From the NCBI GenBank assembly GCA_031761405.1, contig JASEVX010000011.1:39766876-39830875 (forward strand): DNA of 64,000 nt. The letters are read 5' to 3'. The position numbers and the translations under genes were made by a program. The notes below the pieces were generated by a model that did no database searches, was not told where the DNA came from, and worked only from the letters and a program-made list of their open reading frames with translations. Positions 10,682 to 22,200 of the stretch are shown here, piece after piece. Source of the DNA: Serripes groenlandicus. Lineage: Eukaryota; Mollusca; Bivalvia; Cardiida; Cardiidae. Numbering within the stretch: the stretch's first letter is position 1; each line of letters starts with the position of its first letter.

Positions 10682-11108
10682 CTAGTTAAAAGAAGATGAT
10701 CATACAATTGAGTGGTTTGTGTTTAACGCCTATTTCAACATTGTTTTGAACAGACATATTTTTCATTCTCATTTACTCTTATTTTGTCACCTTTGTTAGT
10801 TGTTAGTATCAAGTCAATCCGTTCATCTATACATGTGTTTCATAAGCATTCCCACGTTACACTACTAATTATATTGGCTGACGAACGACACAGATCACAA
10901 TGGCAAAGTTTTATCTATCTGCGGAAAATACGGATGATCAAGCAGGACGAAACAATTTAACATACTATACTGATATTCTTGAAGAGAAAAAAAGCATTAT
11001 CATGAATCAAAGTACAGGAATATACTTAAACGTCTTCATTTCAATGGGTATAAGTTGTATCAACGATGTCAGACTAAATTTGGTCATGGTGCATCACATC
11101 AGGGGAAC
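10682..11108. other. Upstream region of the minus-strand gene
   Basis: Includes a short SINE-body-like piece (GTTTGTGTTTAACGCC..TTTCAACATTG, 10717-10745). I could not identify a promoter or first exon. Confidence 0.35.
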
Positions 11109-11362
11109 ATATCGAGGGCTTGGCGTGAAAGGGTTGTAACTTAAAACCTATTTTGAAAACCCTGGTATAGGGGCAATTTTGACCCTTTTGTAAACAATGC
11201 AAATTTAGGTGCCATTGCTCAGAACGAGCAATGGCACCTAAATTTACATTGTTTACCAAGAAAAGTGATTTAACACTTATAAAGACTTTATGGCGAGGTG
11301 ATTAACCTTGGTAAAAAAATACCAATTTTAGATACAACTGTTTCACGCCAAGCCCTCGATAT
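11109..11362. mobile_element. Family-C palindromic MITE, second copy
   Basis: Termini ATATCGAGGGCTTGGCGTGA / TCACGCCAAGCCCTCGATAT, with the centre GGTGCCATTGCTCAGAACGA followed by the inverted GCAATGGCACC. Less eroded than the copy at 1928. Confidence 0.88.
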
Positions 11363-11373
11363 GCATGTGACAC

Positions 11374-11727
11374 TTAAAGGTGCTGAACTCCAGATGGAGA
11401 TCAACATTTTGAAATGTTGAAAGTTCTGCAAATATTTCTACTAGTGACAACACAGTAAGTAATAAGTAGTTCAAAACTATGTTGGCAGTAAATGTTGAAA
11501 AACTGTCAATTGATTTTCAGGAGATGTTCAGTATTTGGCTTACTAGGTATGCTTACCCAGTAAAAATGAAGCATACACGATCACTATTTAGATGTTTATG
11601 GTACTGGAAAGTGAAATTATCACTCTAATTTTATCCTAGAATTATGGTTCTAATATTTCAAGACAACTTTTGAATAGTTTTAAAACTTTGACTATAATCT
11701 CTATTTTCTTGAGTTCAGCACCGTTAA
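11374..11727. mobile_element. TIR element with TTAA flanks, family D
   Basis: Starts TTAAAGGTGCTGAACTCCAG and ends TTGAGTTCAGCACCGTTAAG, giving a TIR of about 15 bp. The interior is AT-rich and non-coding. It directly abuts the family-C element. Confidence 0.7.
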
Positions 11728-11941
11728 GGTCACGATTAAGGTTCATCTATCTATTCTTGTTGTAGGTCGATGGTTCACTTGACTGTGTCAGTTCACAGTT
11801 TTGATTGTGTCATCACTGTTTGGACATGAAACAGGGCACCCTTTCGCCGGGTGCTTCACGATCATAATATTACAGAGGTCCAGATAAGGAGGGGTATTCA
11901 TCTCTTTTCCCCACATTTTCTCTCTTAATATAAAAGTAAAT

Positions 11942-12008
11942 CCTATGTTGTGGGTACTCAAAAGAATCGTCTCACTGAAACGATTCTTTTAAGCACCCAC
12001 AACATAGG
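11942..12008. repeat. Near-perfect short hairpin
   Basis: Arms CCTATGTTGTGGGTACTCAA.. and ..AAGCACCCACAACATAGG of about 28 bp with an 8-9 base loop around CTCACTGA. Confidence 0.85.
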
Positions 12009-12319
12009 GCTTGAGTGTCAAATAAGGATTTAAGAACATGAACATTGCCCCTGATCTAGGGCTCTGAATTCTTCTATAAGTTGATGTTATCCTTAATTCA
12101 CAGTTACGTATATTCAATTAGCGTATAAACTAAAAGCTAAACTAAGCTCTGTCATATTAAGCATCCCTCGGCAATCCTCTGCACTGTGATTGATTGAAAT
12201 AACTTTGCCAAACAATGTCAACTTAAAGAGAAAAATACGACATATAAACGGTGCTCGGCGAAAACCAACCTTAGAGTGATTACTATACGCGTCAAAATGT
12301 GTCTGAAAATCCATAACAC

Positions 12320-12565
12320 CAACATTATGGACTTTGAGCAATGTATCGATCCAGATAAGCCTGCGCAGTCCGATCATGCTAATCCGGGCCGACACATTAC
12401 GTCTCAGGGGAATAGAGGTATAGAGTAAGGATTCCTGAAACAGAAAATCCACAGAAGGCGAAAATTGTCTGTCCGGGTTAGCCTTATTATTAGAATGCTT
12501 AGGCTGATCCGGGTCGATGCTAAAACGCAGAATCCACAACGTTGATGTTCTCGCGGGACGGCTCA
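12320..12565. mobile_element. Family-A foldback MITE
   Basis: ACACCAACATTATGGACTTT.. to ..TGTTCTCGCGGGACGGCTCA, with the TCCACAGAAGGCGAAAATTG core. The left 10-20 bases are eroded. Confidence 0.8.
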
Positions 12566-13118
12566 CTCATGATGTTTCATGAAACATTGTATGACTAATT
12601 GGAGAACATTTCAGAGTCAGATCAGAATGCCCGGATGAGATGGCTGATCTTGATATACACTGGTCGCTTGGTTTTCGCAGAGCGCCGCTATATGTATTGG
12701 TATACGCACTATTTTATGAAATTTGGAATCGTTGGTTCCCGGTGGTTGTGGTTTGTTAGCGTTCACGTCAGTGACGTTATTATTGGTAACGGGGATGCAG
12801 GTCGGCATTGTGATTGTTTCTGATATTGATGAATACGTCAAACTCTGAAAATATATAATTTACACATTTTACATTGATTTACAGTGATTCCTGAAAAATA
12901 ATATATTGACTGATTTGGAACAAAAAATCTCATGTAATCGTATTCTCTCCTATATAACATGCTTTAGTACACGTTTGTATAGGAACGTTTTCTACAACAG
13001 CGAAAACGTATATCTGATTTTAATGAGATTGGTTCTGAAGCAAACAGTCTTGATCTGGCTCATCGATAGTCGTCAACAAGTCCGTGAAACGTCACGGAAA
13101 TCTCTGGAGAAATACATA
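12566..13118. other. Intergenic, no gene supported
   Basis: The short ORFs here have no recognisable content. 12620-12690 (GGCTGATCTTGATATACACT) looks like a distant relative of the family-A core. Confidence 0.35.
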
Positions 13119-13383
13119 TGAGCCGTTCCAGGAGAAAATCAACATTTAGGACCGTCTGCGTAAAGTATCGACCCGGATCAGCCTAAACATACCGCGCAGG
13201 CTTACCCGGACGGACACTTTTCGCCTCCTGTGGATTTTCTGTTTCAGTAATCATTACTCTAAACCTCTTTCCCCCTAAGACAGAAAGTGTCGGCCCGGAT
13301 GAGCCTGTGCGGACTGAGCAGGCTGATCTAGATCGACACTTTACCCAAAGTCCATAGTGTTGGGTTTCTCGTGGAACGGCTCA
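13119..13383. mobile_element. Family-A foldback MITE, near full length
   Basis: TGAGCCGTTCCAGGAGAAAA.. to ..TTTCTCGTGGAACGGCTCA, flanked on the left by ATA and on the right by CATATA. Confidence 0.85.
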
Positions 13384-13907
13384 CATATATAAACATGACT
13401 GTATAATATATAGATAAATGTATTTTACTCAGGAAAAAGGTCAAGTTTGCCCAACATACCTAACATACCACATACATATAACACTAAATTTTTAACAAGT
13501 CAAATAGCAAAGAAATCTAGAACATGTATATATTTCCCCCTGACGGTGATATATATATAGGGTTTACCTTGCTTCTTGAAAGTCGACGTTTGACAGCGTT
13601 CCAGCTGAATCGTTCATTTTCTACCATCATTACACCCATGCTATCACAATTTTCAACAATTTGATTATTTATGGGGAATGTCGACTGTAAAATGTTTGAT
13701 AATTAACAGAAAATTCATTGTTAATGTCTTTGAAATACAATATTTTTCAGTTGTATAAATGATGCGTTGTTGTTGTTGTTATTGTTGTAAATTCTAATAG
13801 TAGACATAGTTCTATAGGATAGGCAAAGGTTATTATGTGTTTAAACACCACACATAGTCGTGAACCTTATTTCTAAGTTTTACATGGCTGATATTGATAA
13901 CACTTCC
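13384..13907. other. Intergenic, nothing recognised
   Basis: AT-rich, with a short GTT microsatellite near 13765. Confidence 0.45.
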
Positions 13908-14130
13908 TTAACCTCATATAGACGCTTTCTGACGCCTCTGAAGCAGACGGCTTTTTGAAAACATAGTGACAAAAGAAGAAATTGCACAAAACGTGCAATT
14001 TCTCCTTTTGCCACAATGTTTTCCACTATTTGTCATAGGTTATCCATTAATTTATGGAGATTTTCTGTTTTTTGACAAAATACGTTCAAAGTCGTCTGCT
14101 GCAGAATTGTCGTATGAAGGAAAGGGTTAA
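13908..14130. mobile_element. Family-P MITE, full length
   Basis: TTAACCTCATATAGACGC.. to ..GTATGAAGGAAAGGGTTAA. The central palindrome AGAAATTGCACAAAACGTGC / GCAATTTCTCC is intact. Confidence 0.88.
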
Positions 14131-14291
14131 TTACTAGAATAATTTTCCAACGACGAAATTCGTTAAACTCTTTGCATTAAGAAAAAAATCACCGACACAA
14201 ATTGTAGTGCAACCTCACCACAACATCAACTGGCGGAATCAGATAAGCTCCACAAGGTGATGCTCTGAACAACTTAATTTGTATTGAAATA

Positions 14292-14486
14292 TTTAACCTA
14301 TTCCTTCAGCTTCTGAAGCAGACGACTTTTGAAAACATTGTGGCAAATGAAGAACTTCTCATCTTTCCACAAAGTCTTCACTTTTAGTCAATGGTAATCC
14401 ATTCATTTATAGAGATTTTCCATTGTTTGACAAAATATGTTCAAAGTCGTCTGCTGCAGATTTTTTTGGATGTGGGAAAGGATTAA
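14292..14486. mobile_element. Family-P MITE with deleted centre
   Basis: TTAACCTATTCCTTCAGC.. to ..GGATGTGGGAAAGGATTAA. The hairpin is shortened (GAAGAACTTCTCATC). Confidence 0.85.
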
Positions 14487-14564
14487 GTGATGTTCAAAAG
14501 AGGATTTTGTTTTGTCCCAGGTAAGAGGTTACATTCTGATAACCACAGCACGGTTAAAATTGGT

Positions 14565-14775
14565 TTAAGCCTTTCCCACATACAATACATCTACAGCAGA
14601 GGACTTTTAAATCATTAGCGTATACTTATTGAATATAGTTGAAAACAGTGAGGCAAATTTAGAAATTGCTCATTATTAAACTTAAAGGAAAACATTGTTA
14701 AATCAGGAGAAATTTCTCCATCTTTTTAAAAAGTCGTCTGCTGTAGATGCGACAGAATAAGTCAACACGAAAGGT
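14565..14775. mobile_element. Family-P MITE, right end eroded
   Basis: TTAAGCCTTTCCCACATAC, TCTACAGCAGAGGAC and GTCGTCTGCTGTAGATGC are present; the last terminus is degenerate. Confidence 0.7.
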
Positions 14776-15358
14776 TCACGACCCGTCATTTTATGTGGAA
14801 CATTCAACCTGACAAAATGGTCGCTTAATACAAGTGGCTGTTAATTACAGGCGACCTTTATCACATATAATGACAGTAAGTGGTCACGGTCGCATACAAT
14901 AAGAGACATAAACGTTAAAGGCAATTACCATACTAAATATTTGTTTAAAGGATTGTTTTCCATAAATTGGCTAAAAACTATTATGAAAGTTGGTTCACTG
15001 TCCATTATTTTATCATTATTTACATAGATCCTGAACGGTTTCTCAGAGAGCCGACCCATACTTGCGCCATCTAATATGACATGTCCATTTGAGACAAATT
15101 CCTTAGTTTTGCCTTTGACTTATAAATTCATATTTGGAAGCGTTATCTTAATATTTCAATTACCTTTCAAATGAATATTAAATCCTTTGTGCGGTCTTTA
15201 AATTCATATCATAAATTGTTTATAGATAGGGACAATCTTGTCCCATCATTCCTTCGCAAATATGCGTACACTTAATAAAGTCATGCTAATGTTAAAGGTA
15301 GGCATAACTTTTTTGTCAAAGAATAGTAAGAGAAAGGCCACTGGAGAAGGCACAATTT
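14776..15358. other. Intergenic, nothing recognised
   Basis: AT-rich sequence without a supportable gene or shared repeat. Confidence 0.45.
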
Positions 15359-15421
15359 CTGAACGGTGGGTTTTCAGATCAGTCTGTACGATACACACGT
15401 CTGCTCAGTCCTACTAGAACC

Positions 15422-15605
15422 TTAACCCTTTCCCTCATACTACAATTCTGCAGCAGACGATTTCGTACATATTTTGTCAAAAAATGGAAAGTCTCTATAT
15501 TTAATGGATAACCTTTTGAGCAATTACTTCTTTTGTCACTATGTTTTTCAAAAAGCCGTCTGCTGCAGAGGCGTCAGAAAGCGTCTATATTAGGGAAAGG
15601 GTTAA
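15422..15605. mobile_element. Family-P MITE
   Basis: TTAACCCTTTCCCTCATAC.. to ..TTAGGGAAAGGGTTAA. It lacks part of the central palindrome and forms the left arm of the inverted structure. Confidence 0.85.
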
Positions 15606-15910
15606 GAAGCCACTAACGGGCGTATGTTAGTAATATGTGAACAGTGAAGACCTTGATCAGACAATGCATATGCACCGGCCGATCTGGTTATACACTGTTC
15701 ACTAAGGTCAACTTTTATCATTCCCATGGACGGGAAAAAGATTATTAAGACGCAAGTTTACACTTCTTCGCACGTAAATGAATTTATTTCAGACAATGTT
15801 TGTAAGTATTTTACGTGTACACTTAATACTGAAATCAGAGCTTCACCATACAAGACTAGATGAGCCAGTTGATGAGTAAAGGTACAAGTTGGCATTTATG
15901 ATCAGTGTCA

Positions 15911-16131
15911 TCCCTCATACAGACGCTTTCTGACGCCTCTGCAGCAGACGGCTTTTTGAAAACATAGTGACAAAAGAAGAAATTGCTCAAAATTAGCAAT
16001 TTCTCCTTTTGCAACAATGTTTTCCACGTTTAGTCATAGGTTATCCATTCAATTGTAGAGATTTTCTATTTTTTGACAAAATATGTTCAAAGTCGTCTGC
16101 TGCAGAATTGTAGTATGAGGGAAAGGGTTAA
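15911..16131. mobile_element. Family-P MITE
   Basis: TCCCTCATACAGACGCTTTC.. to ..TATGAGGGAAAGGGTTAA. The left TTAACC has been replaced by GTGTCA, so the element is missing its first few bases. Confidence 0.82.
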
Positions 16132-16289
16132 AGTTCTAGTATAACTGAGCAGACGTGTTTAGCGTACAGACTGATCTGAAAACCCACCGAACATCTTATC
16201 TACCGGCTCAGTCTTATCGGCATCTCCAAAAGCTGCCAAAATCTTCTAACACACTTGTGTTCGTAATATGTGAACAGTGTGGATATGTG

Positions 16290-16365
16290 CGGATGAACAG
16301 GCTGATCTGGATCTACACTTATCAAAGCAGCCAACTGATACCCTTTTCCCATAGACCGGCTCATA
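16290..16365. mobile_element. Family-A-related fragment
   Basis: GAACAGGCTGATCTGGATCTACAC followed by CCCATAGACCGGCTCATAT preserves one terminus of a related element. The GAACAGTGT / ACACTGTTC motif pair also appears at 15640-15705, 18480-18525 and 38210-38270. Confidence 0.5.
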
Positions 16366-16375
16366 TCGTTTGAGA

Positions 16376-17480
16376 TAAAAGCTTCAGGCTAATATTCATT
16401 TCCAGACTAAAACTCTAATCGAATCTTAAAACTCTACATTTACATGCATAAGCTACACGTTCTTCCTACTACAGAAATGTATTTGTTTAAATCTCATAAC
16501 AAGAGAAAGTTGATGCCAAGGCATCAATGTCGCCGGAAAAGACTGCATTGATTTATTTATGTATTCTTGACTTTCCTTAGTCTATTCAAACATTAGAAAC
16601 GTTGAAATGAAAACATTTACTTATAAATTTTATATTCATACTTACATTAGGGTATCTATAAAAAATTAACGAAATGTGTACACATTTATCTTGGCTTAAA
16701 TTTAATTTTGCTGTTGTTACTTATTTAAATAATAGTATTCATTCATATAATTTCAATGTTTGTCAATCTTATTCGAATCACAAGGTAAATATCCTGATAT
16801 TGCTTTAAAGGGAGGTAATTTGAAGAAAACAAAAGTCTTCAAAAGGAGAAATATATCAGCATTACCGTCTACAGTTTAAATTGTTCTATTGTTTGTGGAT
16901 TTAAAAATGTTCTTTTTTTCTTATTTCTACATGTACAACGAAATATTGCGGCTTCTCTTTGACGCTTTGCGTCAAACATTCGTCTTGTACTTGTCTAAAA
17001 TAAAATAATATCACTCGCTTTTTCATATCGAAATGCGCATGCGCGAAAATCGATGTTAAAGGTCACGAACCTACACAACAGAATAGGGTCTATATTTAGC
17101 TTAGAAACAGTTCCTACTTTAGATATTCATGGATTAACATTATTAAATGAATTCTACACAAATCAAGACATCTCTTTGAACATGAAAACAACATTTAGTA
17201 AGTTAAAATTGCTATTAAAAGGAGAATCCGAAATTGACCTCAATGATGACACATAAGAGTCTGCATTAGGGGGTGTTGGTTCACGTCTTGAAGGGACCAC
17301 TTTTGTCTTCGTAAATAAGACAAAAAACTTAAATGCGAGTGAAATAAAAAAAACTGCAAACATTAAAAAATCGGAATATTTATTTCATTTTAGATGTGTC
17401 ATTTATTAGTGTTCGTAAACAACCACAATTGTAATATGTTCAAATCATCTAGATTTGTTTCTTTCTAATAATAAGCCGCC
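16376..17480. other. AT-rich intergenic DNA, no gene supported
   Basis: An ORF at 17053-17256 is short and has no recognisable content or splice context. Nothing else stands out. Confidence 0.45.
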
Positions 17481-17482
17481 CT

Positions 17483-17550
17483 CCCATGTGATTTCCGAAA
17501 AGCTATTAAAAATAGAAGTCGCGGGCTTCTGCCCGGCGACTAATTATTGC
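17483..17550 (+). repeat. Dispersed 65-70-bp repeat with GC hairpin
   Basis: CCATGTGATTTCCGAAAAGC and AGAAGTCGCGGGCTTCTGCC recur inverted at 39387-39445, where they are nearly identical. The end forms a small hairpin. Confidence 0.75.
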
Positions 17551-17551
17551 G

Positions 17552-17924
17552 TTAACCCTTTCCCACATACATCAAATCTACAGCAGACGACTTTAAACAG
17601 ATTTGTTAAAACAAATAGGAAAGCTCTCTATAAATGGAAGGACAGTTATTTGATAAAGTTTAAACTATTGTGGCAAAAGGACACATTGCTCAATATGATA
17701 AATTATTAGTAGATTAAAACCTGTCCAACACAAACAGATCTGCAGCAGACGACTTTGAAAAATTCTAGGAAAAATTATGGAAAATGTATATAAAGGAAAG
17801 CTTAATTATTGAAAAGGTTGAGAACATTGTGGTAACATGAGAAGTTGCTCGTTTTGTCACAATGTTTTCGAAATGCATCACCTGCAGAGGCGTCAGGAAA
17901 CGTCTGGATGTGAGAAAGTATTAA
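17552..17924. mobile_element. Two family-P MITEs, abutting
   Basis: The first begins TTAACCCTTTCCCACATAC at 17552 and lacks its right half. The second begins TTAAAACCTGTCCAAC at 17714 and ends GATGTGAGAAAGTATTAA at 17924. Confidence 0.75.
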
Positions 17925-18558
17925 GGTTTATTGAGCTTTATTGATGGTCCGAAGACGATCTGATAAATTGCAGAATAGTGATCTGATAAATTGTTTGACA
18001 TTTTTTTAAACTCACGCCTTAAATTAAATTGCCCGACTTATAATTCTCCAAAACACATGAACACTAAACAATTAAACAAACACAATCGGATTCCCAAAAA
18101 CGTAAACAATTGTGTAGCAACATAAACGTCATTTAATAACCATATTCACATGGTTTCATTTTTAAAGAAAATATTTTTCATAAAGTCGGTTAGTTCATTA
18201 TATCCAAGAATAGACACCATTTTACTCAATCTGTTTAAAGACTTCATATTAAGTCTACGACATAATCTTTATTAACTTATGCGTGGTTTTGTTTAATCAA
18301 AATATTAATATATGGAATATTGTTTAACCCTTGCCCAAGTTCAACCTACATTTGAACCAATCCATTGGGAAAATGTACACGTTGACATTTCTGTACCGTG
18401 TAGTATCAGATCAGCCAGTACATCTGTTCTGTGTTATAGAAATATACACTAGTTCACAGAAGATTTTGTAAATAACCTTTGAACAGTGAATACTAACTGA
18501 TCTGGATCTACACTGTTCATCAAAGCCAACGTGTGACCATTGTCCGTCGACGGTCTTA
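17925..18558. other. Intergenic DNA with a small foldback remnant
   Basis: 18370-18555 holds GTACACGTTGACATT.. and ..CTACACTGTTCATC..CCAACGTGTGACC as imperfect inverted ends. No gene is supported. Confidence 0.4.
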
Positions 18559-18787
18559 TTAACCCTTTCCTACATATAGACGCTTTCAAACGCCTCTGCA
18601 GAAGATTGATTTTTGAAAACATGGTGACAAAAGAAGAAATTGTTCAAAACGAGCAATTTCTCCGTTTTGTCACCATGTTTTTAACTCTATTCAATTATTG
18701 TACTTTCATGTAAAGAGTTTCAAATATATTCTGGGTATGTTTTCGAAGTCGTCTGCTGCAGATTTTCTTTATATGGGAAAGGGTTAA
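18559..18787. mobile_element. Family-P MITE, full length
   Basis: TTAACCCTTTCCTACATATAG.. to ..ATATGGGAAAGGGTTAA, with the hairpin AGAAATTGTTCAAAACGAGC / GCAATTTCTCC. Confidence 0.88.
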
Positions 18788-19012
18788 ACGCTTACAAGAA
18801 CACCAGGACACGCTTGAAACATAACTGCCTTTGAGTAATGCCTTTTCCTATATTGTTTTCAAAACTTTATTGAACATTAACTTACTATTTACTTAATCGT
18901 TTTAAAAGCAGGCGATTATGAAATCACCACATCAGGTAAATGACTAACTCTTTACAATTCAAATATCATATTTACTTTTCTTCGATGAAATTATACAGGA
19001 CTCGGTCGTTGT

Positions 19013-19242
19013 TTAACACTTTCCCACATACAGACGCTTTCTGACGCCCCTGCAGCAGACGACTTTTGAAAACACTGTGACCAAAGGAGAAATGGCTCAA
19101 AACGAGCAATTTCTAATTTTGCCACAATGTTTTCAACCCTATTCAATTATTATAGTAGAATTTGTTTAGAGATTTTTAACATTTTTGCAAATACTTTTCG
19201 AAGTCGTCTGCTGCAGATTTGCTGTATGTGGAAAAGGGTTAA
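19013..19242. mobile_element. Family-P MITE, full length
   Basis: TTAACACTTTCCCACATACAG.. to ..GTATGTGGAAAAGGGTTAA. Confidence 0.88.
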
Positions 19243-19400
19243 AGAAGATCAACGGGATTTTGGACAGATATTTAGAGCGAAAAAAGTAGCGAATGTTTCT
19301 CTTCCATTATAGTATATTTTATTTCACAAAGAGATAAGAAAAATGCAAAAGTGAATCAGAAGATTAACCACTTTTAATAATACCCTTAACCAAACTTAAA

Positions 19401-19490
19401 TCCGGGTAAGCCTGCAAGGCATGCTTGGGCTGATCCGGGTCGATATTTTACGCATGGTCCACAACGTTGGTATTCTTGAGGGACGGCTCA
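19401..19490. mobile_element. Family-A MITE, right end only
   Basis: TCCGGGTAAGCCTGC..GGGCTGATCCGGGTCGATAT..TTGAGGGACGGCTCA. Confidence 0.7.
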
Positions 19491-20076
19491 ATTGTGTTGT
19501 TTTCTTGTGTACCGCAAACACTATACCAGGTTGTAATATATGATCAAGAAATGAATTTTGAGTCCTATCAAAATGTGTTTGTACGTAAATATTGTTTGTA
19601 TGTTTTGTACATATATGTTTTCTTGTTTCTTTTGCCATATTTGTTCTCTGTTAAAGTTCACATTGGCCAAAGGCGTGTAAATGCTGATTTTGCCGAATAA
19701 AATTGAATTGAATTGAATAATTAATTTGAAATTATTTGGGTGCATAAAAATAGAAATACTTTGAAGTATAATTGTGCACTGTTGATAAAGTTTAAAAAAT
19801 TTTGTTAAAGGAGAAATTGTTCGTGACCACTCTCTCTCTCTCTCCTTTGTACACAATGTTTTAACAGTCGTGTTCTGCAAACCGTGTGTATCAGGAAAGG
19901 GGTTTATGCTTTACTTCCCCAGTAGAGTAATTCGTGGATGAAATGAATATCCAGTATGCCAGTTTCGTCACGGTGACAGGACACTTTTTCGTACACTTGG
20001 CTGACTTTAAAAATAAGAAATAATAAGTCAATGTTCATGGCGCCTGTTTTTTAGTTTGAGCTTGTTAGTATGTAGT
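19491..20076. other. Intergenic DNA with an eroded family-P piece
   Basis: 19795-19895 retains AAGGAGAAATTG, CACAATGTTTTAACAGTCG and a (CT)n run. The overlapping ORFs have no recognisable content. Confidence 0.4.
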
Positions 20077-20286
20077 TTAACCCTTTCCCACATACAGACG
20101 CTTTCTGACGCCGTTACAGCAGAAGACTTTTGAAAACAGTGACAAAACGAGCAATTTCCCCTTTTCCAACCATATTTTCAACTTCTTACAGTAATATGAC
20201 TTTTATGTATAGAGATATTCCATACTTTTGACCAAATGTGTTCAAAGTCGTCTGCTACAGATGTGTTGTATGTGGGAAAGTGTTAA
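20077..20286. mobile_element. Family-P MITE, full length
   Basis: TTAACCCTTTCCCACATACAG.. to ..GTATGTGGGAAAGTGTTAA, with part of the hairpin deleted. Confidence 0.88.
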
Positions 20287-20453
20287 CGCAATTTTCAAAA
20301 GCGTTTCGGCAGTATCACGACGTTTTCGGTGTAAATTACCAGAACTACTCGTCTATTTTCCTGACTTCATCGAGTCAGTAGTAATGACAACCCCACAACA
20401 CTGGGGGGAAACGTTTTATACCATGTCGTAAAATGAGTCGGAAGATTAATACA

Positions 20454-20687
20454 TTAATCCCTTTCCCGACATACAACAAATCTGCAGCAGATCACATTGA
20501 AAAAATATTCAGGTAAAACTATCAAAACTTCCTATTAATGAAGGTATAATTATTGAAAAGTGTCGAACCATTGTGACAAAAGCAGAAATTGCTCATTATT
20601 TCTCAGTTTCTCCTTTTGTCACAATGTTTCCAAAATCCACTTGCTGAAGAGGCTTCAGAAAAGCGTCTGTTTGTGAAAAAGGATTAA
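20454..20687. mobile_element. Family-P MITE, full length
   Basis: TTAATCCCTTTCCCGACATAC.. to ..TTTGTGAAAAAGGATTAA, with a GAAATTGCTCATTATTTCTC hairpin. Confidence 0.85.
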
Positions 20688-20709
20688 CAAAACCAGGTCA
20701 ATTCGATAT

Positions 20710-20878
20710 CAAAAATCTCTGTAAATGAAAATATGATTATTGAATGGAGTTGAAAACCTTGTGACAAAAGGATATAAATTACACATCATGAGCAACTTCT
20801 CCTTTCGTCACAATGGTTTCAAAAGTCATCTGCTGGAGAGACGCCAGAAAAGCGTCTGTATGTGGGTTAAAGGGTTAA
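20710..20878. mobile_element. Family-P MITE, left end lost
   Basis: TTGTGACAAAAGGATATAAA, GAGCAACTTCTCCTTTCGTC and TGTATGTGGGTTAAAGGGTTAA, directly after the previous copy. Confidence 0.75.
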
Positions 20879-21231
20879 AACAATACCAGGTCATTTTGAT
20901 TATGGAAATCTCTCAAGTGACCCTGAAGATTAACGGGTTTAAAAGCATCAAGATATAAGCCTTTAATACAATGAGTATTCAAATATTTATAATTAACCCG
21001 ATTATAAAGATGTGGACCCAGTTATAAATGTAGTCTGGTACCCGATGTACTAAAGTAAATAAGAACGTCTGTCATGAACCAACAATGACGTCTGCATTGG
21101 TCACATCCCTTTATATATCGCTATCGCAGATGTAGTTAATTAGTAAATATATAACTACTTTCGGAGTTTGAAAGGTTAGATCGGCTGGTCCACAAAAAGG
21201 TTGTCTCTATAGCCTTTTGTTTGCTAAACTA

Positions 21232-21455
21232 TACCCTTTCCCACAAAAATACGCTTTCTGACGCCTCTGCAGCAGACGACTTTTGAAAACGTTCTGACAA
21301 AAGGAGAAATTGCTCAATACGAGCAATTTCTTCTTTTGCCACAATGTTTTCAACTTTATTTAATAAATATACTTTCAAAAAAATATATTTTTTAGATTTT
21401 TAACGAGATGTTTTCAAAGTCGTCTGCTGCTGATTTGTCGTATGTGGGTTAAAAG
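21232..21455. mobile_element. Family-P MITE, termini eroded
   Basis: ACCCTTTCCCACAAAAATACGC.. to ..GTATGTGGGTTAAAAGG, with the intact hairpin AGAAATTGCTCAATACGAGC. Confidence 0.82.
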
Positions 21456-21516
21456 GGGGGCCGTCATTAACAGTGTTTGTCTGACGCTATAGTGTAATGG
21501 TAGGGGCAGATTCATA

Positions 21517-21779
21517 TGAGCCGTTCCACGAGAAAACCACCATTGTTGACTCTGCGTAAAGTAATGACCCGGATCAGTCTAAGCATGCCGCGCAGGCTAA
21601 CCCGTACAAACACTTTTCGCCTCCTGTGGATTTTCTGTTTCAGGAATCATTACTCTATACCTCTATCCCCCTGAGACGGAATGTATCTGCCCGGACAAGC
21701 CTGCGCGGACTGTGCAGGCTGATCTAGGTCGATACATTACGCAGAGTCCATACTGTTGGTTTTCTCAAGTAACGGCTCA
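21517..21779. mobile_element. Family-A MITE, full length, TA-flanked
   Basis: TGAGCCGTTCCACGAGAAAA.. to ..TTTCTCAAGTAACGGCTCA, flanked by ..CATA and TATA... The repeated TA at the junctions suggests a TA target duplication. Confidence 0.88.
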
Positions 21780-21987
21780 TATATTCTGCGTCCCGTCCCT
21801 TCAATGGAAACTAAACTAAACCCGGTAGATTGTTGACCAATGGGTCAAAAGCGTCGAAATGCATGTGGTATGTGGGCAGGGGTAAAACAAAAGCAGGCAA
21901 ACACTTTAAGGAATCATACTATTGATAACGAATACATGTATACGTATTAGTAGTCCCTGCTGCAATCAAGTCGACAATACAAATAGA

Positions 21988-22200
21988 TTTACTCTTTCAG
22001 CGCCGAATTGTTTAAAGTTGACTCTTCCATGTTCAAAATCGGGCGTCTCCATTTCTCAGGTAATAAAAGTTTGGACTATTTTGATAACTAAAAGGCATAC
22101 AATGCTGATTTCAGGTGAGACAGCTCGTTACGAGCTGACTCGCCTGAATCAGTATTGTTTGCAAAAACCTCAATATTGCCTTTGGCGCTGAAAGAGTTAA
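21988..22200. mobile_element. Family-T2 MITE, second copy
   Basis: TTTACTCTTTCAGCGCCGAA.. to ..TTTGGCGCTGAAAGAGTTAA, nearly identical in its interior to the copy at 2291-2504. Confidence 0.87.

Larger units (their letters stand above)
15359..16196. repeat. Large inverted structure with two family-P elements as arms
   Basis: 15359-15425 (GGTGGGTTTTCAGATCAGTC.., TCTGCTCAGT) is the reverse complement, with a few changes, of 16128-16196 (..ACTGAGCAGACG, GACTGATCTGAAAACCCACC). The inverted arms continue inward through the family-P copies at 15422 and 16131, leaving about 300 bp of loop. Confidence 0.8.

Noticed and set aside
17053..17256. 67-codon ORF as a small gene
   Set aside because: No recognisable content, splice signals or repeat relation; within chance expectation for this composition.
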